In this document: piece by piece, positions 16,093 to 24,164 of the stretch
Layout: each line of letters begins with the position of its first letter
How positions within the stretch are numbered: the stretch's first letter is position 1
Source of the DNA: JAPLNB01 sp964451955
GTDB lineage: Bacteria > Planctomycetota > Phycisphaerae > Tepidisphaerales > Tepidisphaeraceae
DNA: 50,563 nt
Assembly: GCA_964451955.1 (NCBI GenBank)
Contig: CAYVKG010000027.1
Location: forward strand, 1-50,563
Reading direction: 5' to 3'
Made by a program: the position numbers and the translations under genes
The notes under the pieces: generated by a model
Told to the model about the DNA's origin: nothing
Databases searched by the model: none
What the model saw: only the letters and a program-made list of their open reading frames with translations

Positions 16093-17073
16093 TCAGTCAG
16101 CCGCAAGGGTGTATTGGGACACGGGAATAAGGGCCCATCGAAGGAGTCGGATAATTCCCATCAGCAGCAAAAACGCAATCGCCAACATTACCCAGCCGGA
16201 GATCGCATGGAACGCATCGGCAATGTCCTTTGACTGGTAGCCATATAAATATAACGTTGGCAACATCCGGATTACATTACAGAGAATCGCAGACAGCGGA
16301 CAGGCCGCCAAGATGAGCAGTCGCACGTAATTGCGGAGCGGCTCGCCGAATGCAAAAGCGAAGGAGACCAGGACAAGTGCGAAGACCATACGCATTCCGT
16401 TGCAGGCTTCAGCAATGAAGACATCCTGACCGTTGATGCTTAGGAGATTGCCGGATCGCTCGACGGGAGCACCGACGAGGTCGAAGAGCGATTGGGTGAC
16501 GGCGGCGGTGGCCGTCTGCATGGGGATGGCCACCTGTTGCCGGACACGTCCGGGAATGGGAACGAGGAAAATGAGAACGACAAACGCGGGCAGGAAGCGC
16601 GTCAGCGCATCGCGGCCGACGACGGATAGCAGACACCCGACGGCGACGACCACGGCGCCGCCATGCCACATGGACTGCACTGAATGACGGAAACCGAACC
16701 AGGAAATCCACCAGCCCGCGAGAACCAGCACAGGTCCGATCCACATGCCCCTGCGTTGACAGAGCCTGAATCGCCCTCGCCGGACCCAGACCAGCCATGC
16801 GACGACGAGGGGAACGAGGAAGATGTGGCTGGCCTCTTCATCTATGCGGGCGATGTGAAAAATGTCGGCCCAAGCCGTGAAGGTCGCCCAAACGCCCAGG
16901 CCCACGAGAACAAACGCCAGCACCGCATGCAACGGGGTCCAGCCGTGCCTGGCTGCCAGACGACGTGTGCGACGCGCAGGCGTGGAGGCGGCGTGCGCAT
17001 GCGCCTCGCCGGTTGCCGATGTTTGAGGCAGGTTGGCGGACAGAGATTTTGCGGAATCACTGGCTATTGGCAT
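16093..17073 (-). CDS. exosortase (exosortase/archaeosortase family transpeptidase)
   Basis: 326 residues with about eight membrane helices after a 45-residue hydrophilic, His/Ala-rich N-terminus. The family's proposed catalytic residues are all seen: Cys224 in IAEACNGMRM, Arg269 in LCNVIRMLPT, and His289 in DAFHAISGW. The family's proline motif (FLVPIPGRVRQQ) precedes them. Exosortases cleave a C-terminal sorting tail (PEP-CTERM or a variant: short motif, helix, basic end) from exported proteins in bacteria that make exopolysaccharide. ATG 17073 is chosen because it lies 4 nt after the previous stop; the longer frame back to 17310 only overlaps the neighbour. No protein in this window shows a recognisable sorting tail, so its substrates must be elsewhere. 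Family call sure, subtype not determined. Confidence 0.93.
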   Translation of the reverse strand: MPIASDSAKSLSANLPQTSATGEAHAHAASTPARRTRRLAARHGWTPLHAVLAFVLVGLGVWATFTAWADIFHIARIDEEASHIFLVPLVVAWLVWVRRGRFRLCQRRGMWIGPVLVLAGWWISWFGFRHSVQSMWHGGAVVVAVGCLLSVVGRDALTRFLPAFVVLIFLVPIPGRVRQQVAIPMQTATAAVTQSLFDLVGAPVERSGNLLSINGQDVFIAEACNGMRMVFALVLVSFAFAFGEPLRNYVRLLILAACPLSAILCNVIRMLPTLYLYGYQSKDIADAFHAISGWVMLAIAFLLLMGIIRLLRWALIPVSQYTLAAD

Positions 17074-17077
17074 TTGT

Positions 17078-18046
17078 CTAGTCTCTTTGTCGGGTCGCGC
17101 CGGCGGGCGTGAGCAGCATGTCGACAGCAACGTGGCCACGTCCAAGAATACCGCCTGGACAGACGACGGAATGGGCAAGGACAGCTTCCGCGTCAACTCG
17201 CCCGCCGCGCAATACCACGGAGTCATGCAACCTGGCGCTGGGATGGACCTCGGCGTCCGTTTCGACGATCGAGAACGCGGACTCACAGGCTTCCGCATAA
17301 GGCCCGACAACGGGCGCCTTGCCCGCTCGCTGCTGATGATATCGGCGTAGCGCCTGGATGTAATCCGCCAGCGTCAGGATCGGCAACGCCGTTGGGATTC
17401 TTCGGTCGATGACGGCTATTCTGTGTTGGGCCGCTATCATCGGCAGCGCCTGTTCTTTCATGTCAACAAACCCTGTGTCGGGCAATTCCCGCAGCGCTCC
17501 GCACCGGACCAGCAGAACCCCGCTGGGGGTGCCGTCCGCATGCGAAACGATCGTCACATCGGCCTGCGTCGCAGCCATCTCAAATGCCAGGTCGCTCAGC
17601 GACTCCATAAGCACCTGGGCGGCATTGGCGACAAGCAAAAGTTCATCGTCTTCGAATCGGTCAGCAACGTCCCGAAGCACGCCACCGGTCCCGCGGTAAT
17701 CGAGCGGGTCGCGTTCGACATCGACCGGAGCCACTCCAGACCCCGGTTCGTGGGAACCGGCAGATGGCTCGGCAGCAGCACGATCAATCATGATGCGCAC
17801 CGGCAGTTCGGGACAACTGATGGCGGCACCAAGAACGTGCGTTTCGCGTCTCCATGACGACAGAATCGACTGTCCGGCTTCCAGAGGTAGCTCGAAAACG
17901 GGCCGGCCGACCTGCGAACTCAGCTTTCCCTGACGAACAGATCCCGCCAGCAGAATGACCGCGCGCAGCTTCGCAGACAGGGCCGCTTGAGCGGACGGGC
18001 GACCGATCATGCCTGGAGCAACACCCATAACCCTTCCATCATCCAT
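17078..18046 (-). CDS. degenerate nucleotidyltransferase-like protein with C-terminal hexapeptide repeats
   Basis: 322 residues. LRAVILLAG near residue 27 begins like a sugar-phosphate nucleotidyltransferase, but the nucleotide-binding GxGTR signature is replaced by AGSVRQGKL. Later parts keep the look of the fold: DYRGTGGVLRDV (about 116-127), DELLLVANAAQVL (about 134-146), and TGFVDMKEQ (about 191-199), which resembles the DxKEQ region of mannose-1-phosphate guanylyltransferases. Residues about 258-310 (VHPSARLHDSVVLRGGRVDA) form a left-handed beta-helix-like tail. It may be an inactive or regulatory homologue. ATG 18046 has AAGGG upstream and is preferred to ATG 18082, which has no ribosome site. 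It heads block B, 4 nt before exosortase. Family placement is inference. Confidence 0.65.
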   Translation of the reverse strand: MDDGRVMGVAPGMIGRPSAQAALSAKLRAVILLAGSVRQGKLSSQVGRPVFELPLEAGQSILSSWRRETHVLGAAISCPELPVRIMIDRAAAEPSAGSHEPGSGVAPVDVERDPLDYRGTGGVLRDVADRFEDDELLLVANAAQVLMESLSDLAFEMAATQADVTIVSHADGTPSGVLLVRCGALRELPDTGFVDMKEQALPMIAAQHRIAVIDRRIPTALPILTLADYIQALRRYHQQRAGKAPVVGPYAEACESAFSIVETDAEVHPSARLHDSVVLRGGRVDAEAVLAHSVVCPGGILGRGHVAVDMLLTPAGATRQRD

Positions 18047-18099
18047 TCCCGCCCTTACTTCTCCGCGCGTCACAAGTATCATAGTACGCTTTCATGGCA

Positions 18100-18116
18100 C
18101 TGGCACGAAAAATGCA
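18100..18116 (+). promoter_or_regulatory. sigma-54-like promoter on the plus strand between blocks A and B
   Basis: CTGGCACGAAAAATGCA matches YTGGCACGNNNNTTGCW except for one base (ATGC for TTGC). GG at 18102-18103 and GC at 18114-18115 are exactly 10 bases apart. It points right, away from block B and antisense to the end of block A. No plus-strand gene follows; a short RNA of about 170 nt reaching the 18277-18295 hairpin is possible. Confidence 0.35.
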
Positions 18117-18264
18117 TATCCGCTGCGGCGCAATCACGATGTTCTGCGCTATCGGCACACCCAAGGGGGCTCGTTAGCGGCACTTACCCGCATCTGTCTC
18201 AGTGTGAGCTGACCGTGCCGGATCGTCGATGGACAGCACTCGATCAACCGGCTCGCCCAATCGC

Positions 18265-18295
18265 CTCAAAAAGACTTGCGAAGTACAGATTCGCA
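18265..18295 (-). terminator. rho-independent terminator of block A
   Basis: On the minus strand TGCGAA (18295-18290), a 7-nt loop and TTCGCA (18282-18277) form a perfect 6-bp stem, followed by AGTCTTTTTG. It begins 6 nt after the WecG-type gene's stop, which separates block A from block B. Confidence 0.6.
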
Positions 18296-18300
18296 GGCTC

Positions 18301-19161
18301 TTATCGGCCGCCAGAGCGAGCAAGGCGCTGGCGAGAACGCCATTGGCGCCACAGCAGGCGCAGGAATGCGGGATCTTCGATAAGGTATCGCCGGTACATT
18401 CGGCGGGGCTCGGCCATAAGACGCCAGAACCACTCCAGCCCTGTTCTGCGCATCAGACGAGGCGCTCGGCGTACGATGCCCGAAATGAACTCGAACGTAC
18501 CCCCGATGCCAACGGAGACGGGTGTCCGGTATTCCTGGTGGCATTTGTGAATCCACAACTCCTGCTTGGGCGATCCGAGCCCGACGAACAGCACATCGGC
18601 ATCGCTTTGCCGGATCATCTGGATGACGTTGCGGTTCTCAGTCTCATCGCGTTCGAAGCCCATGGGGGGACAGCAGACGCCGACCACCTGAAGTCCTGGG
18701 CAGCGGTCAGTTAACACCTCGGCGGACCGCTGGGCGGCTCCCGGCCGGCCACCGAGGAAGAAGAGCCGGTACCCTTTTTGAGCCGCCACCGGAGCGAACT
18801 GGGGAAACAGATCGGATCCAGAAACCTTTTCTTTCAACGGCGTCGAGAGGAGCTTCGCTCCCCAGACGACCGACATCCCGTCGGCCAGAACGAGTGATGC
18901 CTCGTAGTACGCCTGCCGGAACGCAGCATCGTCCTGAAACCGGACAACGTGGTCGGCGTTCGGCGTCACGACATAGGACGGTTCTCGCCGCTGGATCATT
19001 TCCTCGATTTTGGCGATAGCCTCGTCCATCGTGACATTGTCGATGAGCATCCCGGCGATTTCGACACGGGCGGCAAGGGATGTCCGATTGGCCGCATTGG
19101 GCGCGCCCATGCCTTGGCCGGCGTTTTCGCTTCGAGGATCGGACTTGTCCTTCTCGGTCAT
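18301..19161 (-). CDS. WecG/TagA/CpsF-family glycosyltransferase
   Basis: 286 residues. Members (GT26) transfer ManNAc, ManNAcA or related sugars to a lipid-linked acceptor. The family's landmarks appear in order: VVTPNADHVVRFQDD, LADGMSVVWGAKLL, YRLFFLGGRPGAAQ, DVLFVGLGSPKQELWI, GIGGTFEFISGIVRRAPRL, then RRTGLEWFWRLMAEPRRMYR. No signal peptide is seen, so it is cytoplasmic or membrane-associated. The first 30 residues are hydrophilic and not conserved. ATG 19161 overlaps the stop of the upstream GT2 by 4 bp (ATGA), which fixes the start; the frame runs open for a further 143 codons without coding character. It is the last gene of block A. Confidence 0.93.
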   Translation of the reverse strand: MTEKDKSDPRSENAGQGMGAPNAANRTSLAARVEIAGMLIDNVTMDEAIAKIEEMIQRREPSYVVTPNADHVVRFQDDAAFRQAYYEASLVLADGMSVVWGAKLLSTPLKEKVSGSDLFPQFAPVAAQKGYRLFFLGGRPGAAQRSAEVLTDRCPGLQVVGVCCPPMGFERDETENRNVIQMIRQSDADVLFVGLGSPKQELWIHKCHQEYRTPVSVGIGGTFEFISGIVRRAPRLMRRTGLEWFWRLMAEPRRMYRRYLIEDPAFLRLLWRQWRSRQRLARSGGR

Positions 19162-20378
19162 GGAATCGGCCCCCCGTTGGCGTGTTGACGAGGCGCCGCG
19201 TCTTCGCGGCTGGTCCGGACCCAGGTTCCCTGCCGTTTGCGCCAGAACGCAACGTACAGCGGGACTTTTCTCAGAACGTAGAGAGGAATCGCGACCAGTG
19301 TCTTGGCAGGCAGGATGTCGCGGACAAAAGCCGCCCAGGCGGCAAGCAATGCGGTGGCAAGCAGGATCCACCCGCCCGCCACCGTCAGCAGCGCGATTCG
19401 CCCCCCTCCGACAAACCACGCCGTCAGAATCCCCGCACTCAGGGCGGACCAGAACAACACGAGGAAGGAAAGCGGGGGTACGCACAGATCGAGTGCCATC
19501 GCCACCAGCGCGATGCGGCCTCGCCTGAGGGCCTGGTTCAGCAGTCTCGGGACCTGCGTTCGAATGGTCAGCAGGTGCCCATGTTCCCAACGGGTGCGCT
19601 GCGTGACAGCCGCTGATCGATGCTGGGGAAGCCGCCCGCAGACGCGGGCCTGTGTGCAGAGCAGCGGTGGATAACCGTCGATCGTTAAGTCAATCCCCAA
19701 CTGCATATCCTCAACAATGTTGCCGCTGGCCAGCGGGACCGCGCGAATGACTTGCCACGGGAAGGCGACGCCGGTGCTAAGGAAGCACGGTAGCCCGAGG
19801 CGGCTCAGTCCGAATGGGCGGACCAGGTTCTTTACGCGGAAGGCGAAGGCCGAGATCCTATCCTGGTGGGTTGGCGATATCGGCGGATCGAGTAAGTTGA
19901 CCGCCTGCGCAGGACGTTGGCTGGCAAAAGCGGTTCTGGCCAAGGCATCGATTGCGCCCGGCTGGACGTCGCAATCGGCATCAATCAGCGCCACCACATC
20001 GGGCGGATTGGACTCCAGGTACCGCACCCCGAAATCCATGGCAAATCCCTTTCCCCGGCGATGGGAATCAGTCCGTTCGACGACGGTCGCACCGGCTTGG
20101 GCAGCAATCTGGGCGGTACGATCTGAACAGTTGTCGGCCACAACGATCAGGCGATCGTGTTCGGTCAGTTGCGGCAGGACGGTCTTCAGTGTTGCCGCAA
20201 TGACCGGCTCCTCATCATGCGCGGGAATCAGGACCGCGATGCGAGGGCGCGTTCCCGCGGGTACGGCAGTTTTGCCGGGCCATGAGAAGGCGGCGACGAA
20301 GCACTCGACGGCGAGCACCACGATCGGCACCAGCAGCACAGCCGCAGCGACAGTCAATAGCAGGTCCAATACATACAC
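19158..20378 (-). CDS. membrane GT2 glycosyltransferase (BcsA/NodC-like)
   Basis: 406 residues. An N-terminal helix (about 3-28) is followed by a GT-A domain: PRIAVLIPAHDEEPVIAATL, VALIDADCDV (the DxD), NIVEDMQLG (ED), and QRTRWEHGH (the Q/RxxRW motif shared by processive and related GT2 enzymes). Three hydrophobic segments fill the C-terminal 130 residues. It should add sugars at the inner face of the cytoplasmic membrane; the sugar is not known. The start is a GTG (20376-20378) with AGGAG 6 nt upstream, the best ribosome site available. It starts 18 nt after the GT4 stop and overlaps the WecG-type gene by 4 bp. Confidence 0.9.
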   Translation of the reverse strand: MYVLDLLLTVAAAVLLVPIVVLAVECFVAAFSWPGKTAVPAGTRPRIAVLIPAHDEEPVIAATLKTVLPQLTEHDRLIVVADNCSDRTAQIAAQAGATVVERTDSHRRGKGFAMDFGVRYLESNPPDVVALIDADCDVQPGAIDALARTAFASQRPAQAVNLLDPPISPTHQDRISAFAFRVKNLVRPFGLSRLGLPCFLSTGVAFPWQVIRAVPLASGNIVEDMQLGIDLTIDGYPPLLCTQARVCGRLPQHRSAAVTQRTRWEHGHLLTIRTQVPRLLNQALRRGRIALVAMALDLCVPPLSFLVLFWSALSAGILTAWFVGGGRIALLTVAGGWILLATALLAAWAAFVRDILPAKTLVAIPLYVLRKVPLYVAFWRKRQGTWVRTSREDAAPRQHANGGPIP

Positions 20379-20396
20379 GGCACGCTCCTGTCCCTT

Positions 20397-21617
20397 TCAT
20401 CGGCCCGAATCCGGGGTATGCTCAAGCGACACAAGCGTCGCCAGTTCCCTGGCTTCGACCTTTGCATCATGCCGCTGTCGGACTCGTTCCGAACCGGCCC
20501 GCCCCATGCGCAGCAGGAGGTCTGGTGGCGCATCCAGGGCTTCGCGGATCGCAACCGCCAGATGCTCGACGGAGCCCGCGGGAACCAACCAACCGGTAAC
20601 CCGGTTTTCAACGAGCTCTGGTATCCCGGCAATATAGGTGCTTATCACCGGCCGACCCAGGGCCAGCGACTCCATGATGACGACGGGCAGGCCCTCGGCA
20701 AAGCTGGGCAGGACCATCGCCCGGGCAGCGAGGATCTGCTGCCGGACTTCCTGGCCGCTTTTCCAGCCGAGCAGTTTCACCTGATTCTCTAATCGCAGCC
20801 GCTGAACGAGGGATTCGATTTGTGGGCGCATCGGCCCGTCACCGACCAGTACCAATTCGACCGACTTTCCCTGGGCAACGACCTTTCCGATGGCCTCGAT
20901 CAGCAGAAGTTGGCCTTTCTGTTCAGCGAGGCGTCCGACGCAGACCAGGCGATTCGTCGAGCTGATCGGATCAAGGGTCCCATCAAGGAAGTCGGCGTCC
21001 ACCCCACAGCGGACGACGTGTATCTTCTTCCAGTGTTCATGGGAGCACCAGCGGAAGAGCTGGCTGCGTGTGTATTCGCTGATGGCGGCAACGAATTTCG
21101 CCTCGGCGATCTTCAGGCCGAGTTTCAGTCGCTCGGGCCGATCAAATTCATCAGGCCCGTGCACGGTAAAGCTGAATTCGGGTCCGCCCAATGCATGGCA
21201 GATGGCCGCCACTGCGGCAGAGTTGGTTCCGAAGTGCGCGTGCACGTGTTCCACACGATCTTCGGCAAACCACCGCACAAGCACGCAGGCCTCGGCAAGG
21301 TAGATCGCGTGCAGCAGCAAGCCGCGATCGGAGCGCCGCCCGAGTCGTATCGCCAGTCTGATCGCTCGCAGAAGGCGGATTGGGCAGCTAAAAACGGCCG
21401 CCAGAATGCCGATCAGGAGCGGGATTGGACCACCGGCCAGCACGACGCGCGTCTTGTGCTGTTCGGCAATATCGGCCGGGTCAACCAGCTTTGCCGGGGG
21501 ACGGCGAATCGAGTAGCGGACCACACGGACGCCGCGGGACTCCAAAGCCACGATTTCGCGCCGGATAAAGCTGTGGCTGGTGTGAGGATACTGGTTGATT
21601 AGGTAGGCGAGAGTCAT
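20397..21617 (-). CDS. GT4-family glycosyltransferase
   Basis: 406 residues with a GT-B fold. The N-terminal domain opens MTLAYLINQYPHTSHSFIRR, typical of GT4 enzymes in exopolysaccharide loci. The C-terminal donor-binding domain shows RLVCVGRLAEQKGQ, VELVLVGDGPMRP and the E-x7-E motif in PSFAEGLPVVIMESLALGRP. It would act in the cytoplasm, adding a sugar from a nucleotide donor to the growing lipid-linked glycan. The frame is open to a TTG at 21737, which would overlap the upstream GT2 by 65 bp; ATG 21617 fits the family N-terminus better, though no strong ribosome site precedes it. Confidence 0.92.
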   Translation of the reverse strand: MTLAYLINQYPHTSHSFIRREIVALESRGVRVVRYSIRRPPAKLVDPADIAEQHKTRVVLAGGPIPLLIGILAAVFSCPIRLLRAIRLAIRLGRRSDRGLLLHAIYLAEACVLVRWFAEDRVEHVHAHFGTNSAAVAAICHALGGPEFSFTVHGPDEFDRPERLKLGLKIAEAKFVAAISEYTRSQLFRWCSHEHWKKIHVVRCGVDADFLDGTLDPISSTNRLVCVGRLAEQKGQLLLIEAIGKVVAQGKSVELVLVGDGPMRPQIESLVQRLRLENQVKLLGWKSGQEVRQQILAARAMVLPSFAEGLPVVIMESLALGRPVISTYIAGIPELVENRVTGWLVPAGSVEHLAVAIREALDAPPDLLLRMGRAGSERVRQRHDAKVEARELATLVSLEHTPDSGR

Positions 21618-21672
21618 TTTCGGGGCGACATGGTTATGGCGGCACAAGTCCACATCGGGACCGGCAACGCGA

Positions 21673-22707
21673 TCAGCAACTCGATTGCCGACGTGAACCG
21701 GCAATATCCGCAGTATCCTTGTCTCCTTTATACTCAATCAATGTCGGCGCCGCACCCTTCCAGCTAAGCCGGTGATACCGCAGGATTCCGAGCAACTGAG
21801 GCCACTTGGCAAGAACGGTGAAGAACGCATACAGGCGACCGTCACAGGCATTCCACCCCCTGCGGCGGACAAACCGGAAGATCCGTACAGCCAGTAGCGC
21901 GTACCCGCCAAGCAAAGCAAGGCTCAGTCCGTGTGTCCAAGGCGCCAGCGCGATTGCCAGGACGGGAACCACCAGCCCCCAGAACCAGATACCGCGGCAT
22001 TGGCGCACGCAGTACCGATCATTGGATTGGCCGTGCATCCTCGCCCCCTGGGCATAGGCCTGCCCCGAGCGCACCGCCCGTTTCCACCACTGCCCAAATC
22101 GCAGCATTGCCGCATCATGCCAGGCCATGTCATCGGGCAGCCGGAGGATCTTCCACCCTTTGCGCCGCAGGCGGAGACAGAGTTCCGGCTCCTCGCCAGC
22201 CACGACAACCGGATTGAACCCCCCTACCTCGTGAAATGAGGTGGTTCTGTACATGGCGATTCCGCCACACTCGCTGACTTCCCCGACCTGGGTATTCCAT
22301 TCCAGATCGCACAGGCGATTGTACACGGAGGCTTCGGGAAACCGTTCTCGCAAGCGCCCACACACGACCGCGACATCCGCTCTGGCCTGGAACTCGGCAA
22401 TGCCCCGCTCGATCCAGTTCGGCATCATCTCGCAGTCGCCATCCACAAATTGCACAAACTCCGCCTCCGGGCAGATCCGCATCAGTCGCTCGAATCCCGC
22501 GTTTCTCGCCCGGGCAGCGCTGAACGGCTGCGACATGTCGAGTTCGACAACTTCGGCCCCGGCATCTCGCGCGGCCTGGACGCTGCCGTCGGTTGACGCC
22601 GAGTCAACGTAGACCACCCGGTAATCCCCCCCCACCACCGATGTCAGGCAGCGGCGCAGCCGCTCGCCCTCGTTGCGGCCGATAATGACGACGCCAATCC
22701 TCGTCAT
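21673..22707 (-). CDS. GT2 glycosyltransferase
   Basis: 344 residues. The GT-A domain is clear: RIGVVIIGRNEGERLRRCL, RVVYVDSASTDGSV, EFVQFVDGDCEMMPNW (DxD-like DGDCE), and GGFNPVVVAGEEPELCLRLR. The C-terminal third has two or three hydrophobic segments (WFWGLVVPVLAIALAPW and nearby) that would hold it on the membrane. Several Cys lie in this part. The ATG overlaps the stop of the pyruvyltransferase-family gene by 4 bp. The transferred sugar cannot be told from sequence. Confidence 0.92.
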   Translation of the reverse strand: MTRIGVVIIGRNEGERLRRCLTSVVGGDYRVVYVDSASTDGSVQAARDAGAEVVELDMSQPFSAARARNAGFERLMRICPEAEFVQFVDGDCEMMPNWIERGIAEFQARADVAVVCGRLRERFPEASVYNRLCDLEWNTQVGEVSECGGIAMYRTTSFHEVGGFNPVVVAGEEPELCLRLRRKGWKILRLPDDMAWHDAAMLRFGQWWKRAVRSGQAYAQGARMHGQSNDRYCVRQCRGIWFWGLVVPVLAIALAPWTHGLSLALLGGYALLAVRIFRFVRRRGWNACDGRLYAFFTVLAKWPQLLGILRYHRLSWKGAAPTLIEYKGDKDTADIAGSRRQSSC

Positions 22708-24164
22708 GAAGCAGTCTCCCCGACCCCGACCGCCGCTGGTATTCCGATCGCCTCTGGCAGGTCGTGGACGAAGAACTGTCTGGCTGCTCGCTTCACCTGC
22801 GGAATCCTTTCCTGGAGCATCGCGCGCAGGTCTCTTCGCCGGTCATACAACAATCGGACTCTCGCCATGCACTCGGCATTCGAGAGTTCTCTTAGATCGA
22901 GGACAGCCTCCTGCATTCCGGCATGGCTGAGAACACCGAGCGCCTTCTTGCTGTACGCGAAGGTGACGGTGGGCACTGCCTGCGAAATGGCGCCGATGCA
23001 GGCATGCATTCTGGCGCCGAGGAAGAAATCACATTTGCCGACTAGGTACTTCGTTTCGCCGGCGCCGTACGGCCAGCCTAGGCAGACAACCCGCTCGCCA
23101 TATCGGTCGGCAAGTCGTTTCATCAGCACGTGACACGCAACGCTATCGGAGATTTCGTTCATGAAGCCAGCGCCCGTGACATCGTCGCTGGGCGGATTCT
23201 CGCTCAAGACGTGCGGGACCAGTACCAGTTGTGCCCCGCACTCGTTCACTGCCCAGTCCGCAATTCCATTGATCAAGTCCGCGTATGACTCGCGTGAGCC
23301 AAAATCGAACTTGGTCAGATACAGAAGCCCGCTCACATTCAAGCCGATTACCGGACGCTGTCCGACGCGATTCAGGAAGGGCTCTCGCTCCGGCTCGACG
23401 GGCAGCGGGTCGAGCAGGAATGCCATGTCCGGACAGGACGCAACCCGATCATGGCTCGGACCGCCAACGACTCGCCTCAACTCCTCGATTCCCCCGACAT
23501 CGCGGCTGGCAACCAATGAACTGTACTCGACAATTTCGCGCGTCAGCGCAATCGATCGCTCATCCTTGAACGGCCCATACGTCTGCGGGAGCAGGACAAG
23601 CGGCTTGCCCAGTTCTTTCACAAACAGCTTGAGCGCCGCTTGGAACTCGAATCCCCAGGGCCCGTAAATATCCGCAAAAGAGTCGCCGCCGCAGACATCG
23701 AGCACGACATCGGACCGCAGCAACTGATCGAGCGTCCGATTGGATCTTTCGAGTACCCTGGCAATAGAGCCCGGCATCAGACGAGCCAGGCGACGGATGG
23801 CTCGCAGTCGTTTGGTGCCGGCGGAAGCCCGGAGGCTCTGAGAAGGGTGAAACAGCAGTGACTCCACTTGGACATCGCCGTCCGGGTGCGGCACGGCCAG
23901 TGTCTTTTCTCTTCCCCAGCCCTGTACAATGAGCGTGGCCTGAGGAAACGCCAGTCGCAGGCCCATGACGGCAGAGGTGCCCAGTGCCGAGACGCCCAGA
24001 TTCGACGTCTTGATCCATCCGCCCAAGACGCACAGCGTCAGTCCCCGCTCACGATCCCGCACTGTCGCGTCTTCGGCCAACTCCGCTGGCATCGCCGCCT
24101 CCGCGTTGAATCCCCATCGTCCCGATTTGTGGCTGTTACGTCCAATGGTCTGGGCCGGAATCAT
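22704..24164 (-). CDS. polysaccharide pyruvyl transferase family protein
   Basis: 486 residues with a GT-B-like fold. Landmarks of the family (CsaB/WcaK/AmsJ) are seen: GGWIKTSNLGVSALGTSAVM near the N-terminus, LDVCGGDSFADIYGPWG, LVLLPQTYGPFKD, SCPDMAFLLDPLP, and the C-terminal FFLGARMHACIGAISQAVPT with TVTFAYSKKALGVL. Members add ketal pyruvate from PEP to glycans, giving negative charge, but many in exopolysaccharide loci are uncharacterised. The N-terminal 40 residues are hydrophilic and not conserved. ATG 24164 overlaps the upstream stop by 4 bp, and its own stop overlaps the next ATG by 4 bp. Confidence 0.9.
   Translation of the reverse strand: MIPAQTIGRNSHKSGRWGFNAEAAMPAELAEDATVRDRERGLTLCVLGGWIKTSNLGVSALGTSAVMGLRLAFPQATLIVQGWGREKTLAVPHPDGDVQVESLLFHPSQSLRASAGTKRLRAIRRLARLMPGSIARVLERSNRTLDQLLRSDVVLDVCGGDSFADIYGPWGFEFQAALKLFVKELGKPLVLLPQTYGPFKDERSIALTREIVEYSSLVASRDVGGIEELRRVVGGPSHDRVASCPDMAFLLDPLPVEPEREPFLNRVGQRPVIGLNVSGLLYLTKFDFGSRESYADLINGIADWAVNECGAQLVLVPHVLSENPPSDDVTGAGFMNEISDSVACHVLMKRLADRYGERVVCLGWPYGAGETKYLVGKCDFFLGARMHACIGAISQAVPTVTFAYSKKALGVLSHAGMQEAVLDLRELSNAECMARVRLLYDRRRDLRAMLQERIPQVKRAARQFFVHDLPEAIGIPAAVGVGETAS

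Noticed and set aside
16235..16265. AT-rich stretch (ATATAAATATAA) near the GC-skew switch as a dif site
   Set aside because: It codes for LYLYGYQ within the conserved part of exosortase and does not match both XerC and XerD arms.
18301..19590. N-terminal extension of the WecG-type gene
   Set aside because: The extra 143 codons overlap the upstream GT2 in another frame and have Arg/Pro-rich shadow composition; ATG 19161 is set by an ATGA overlap.
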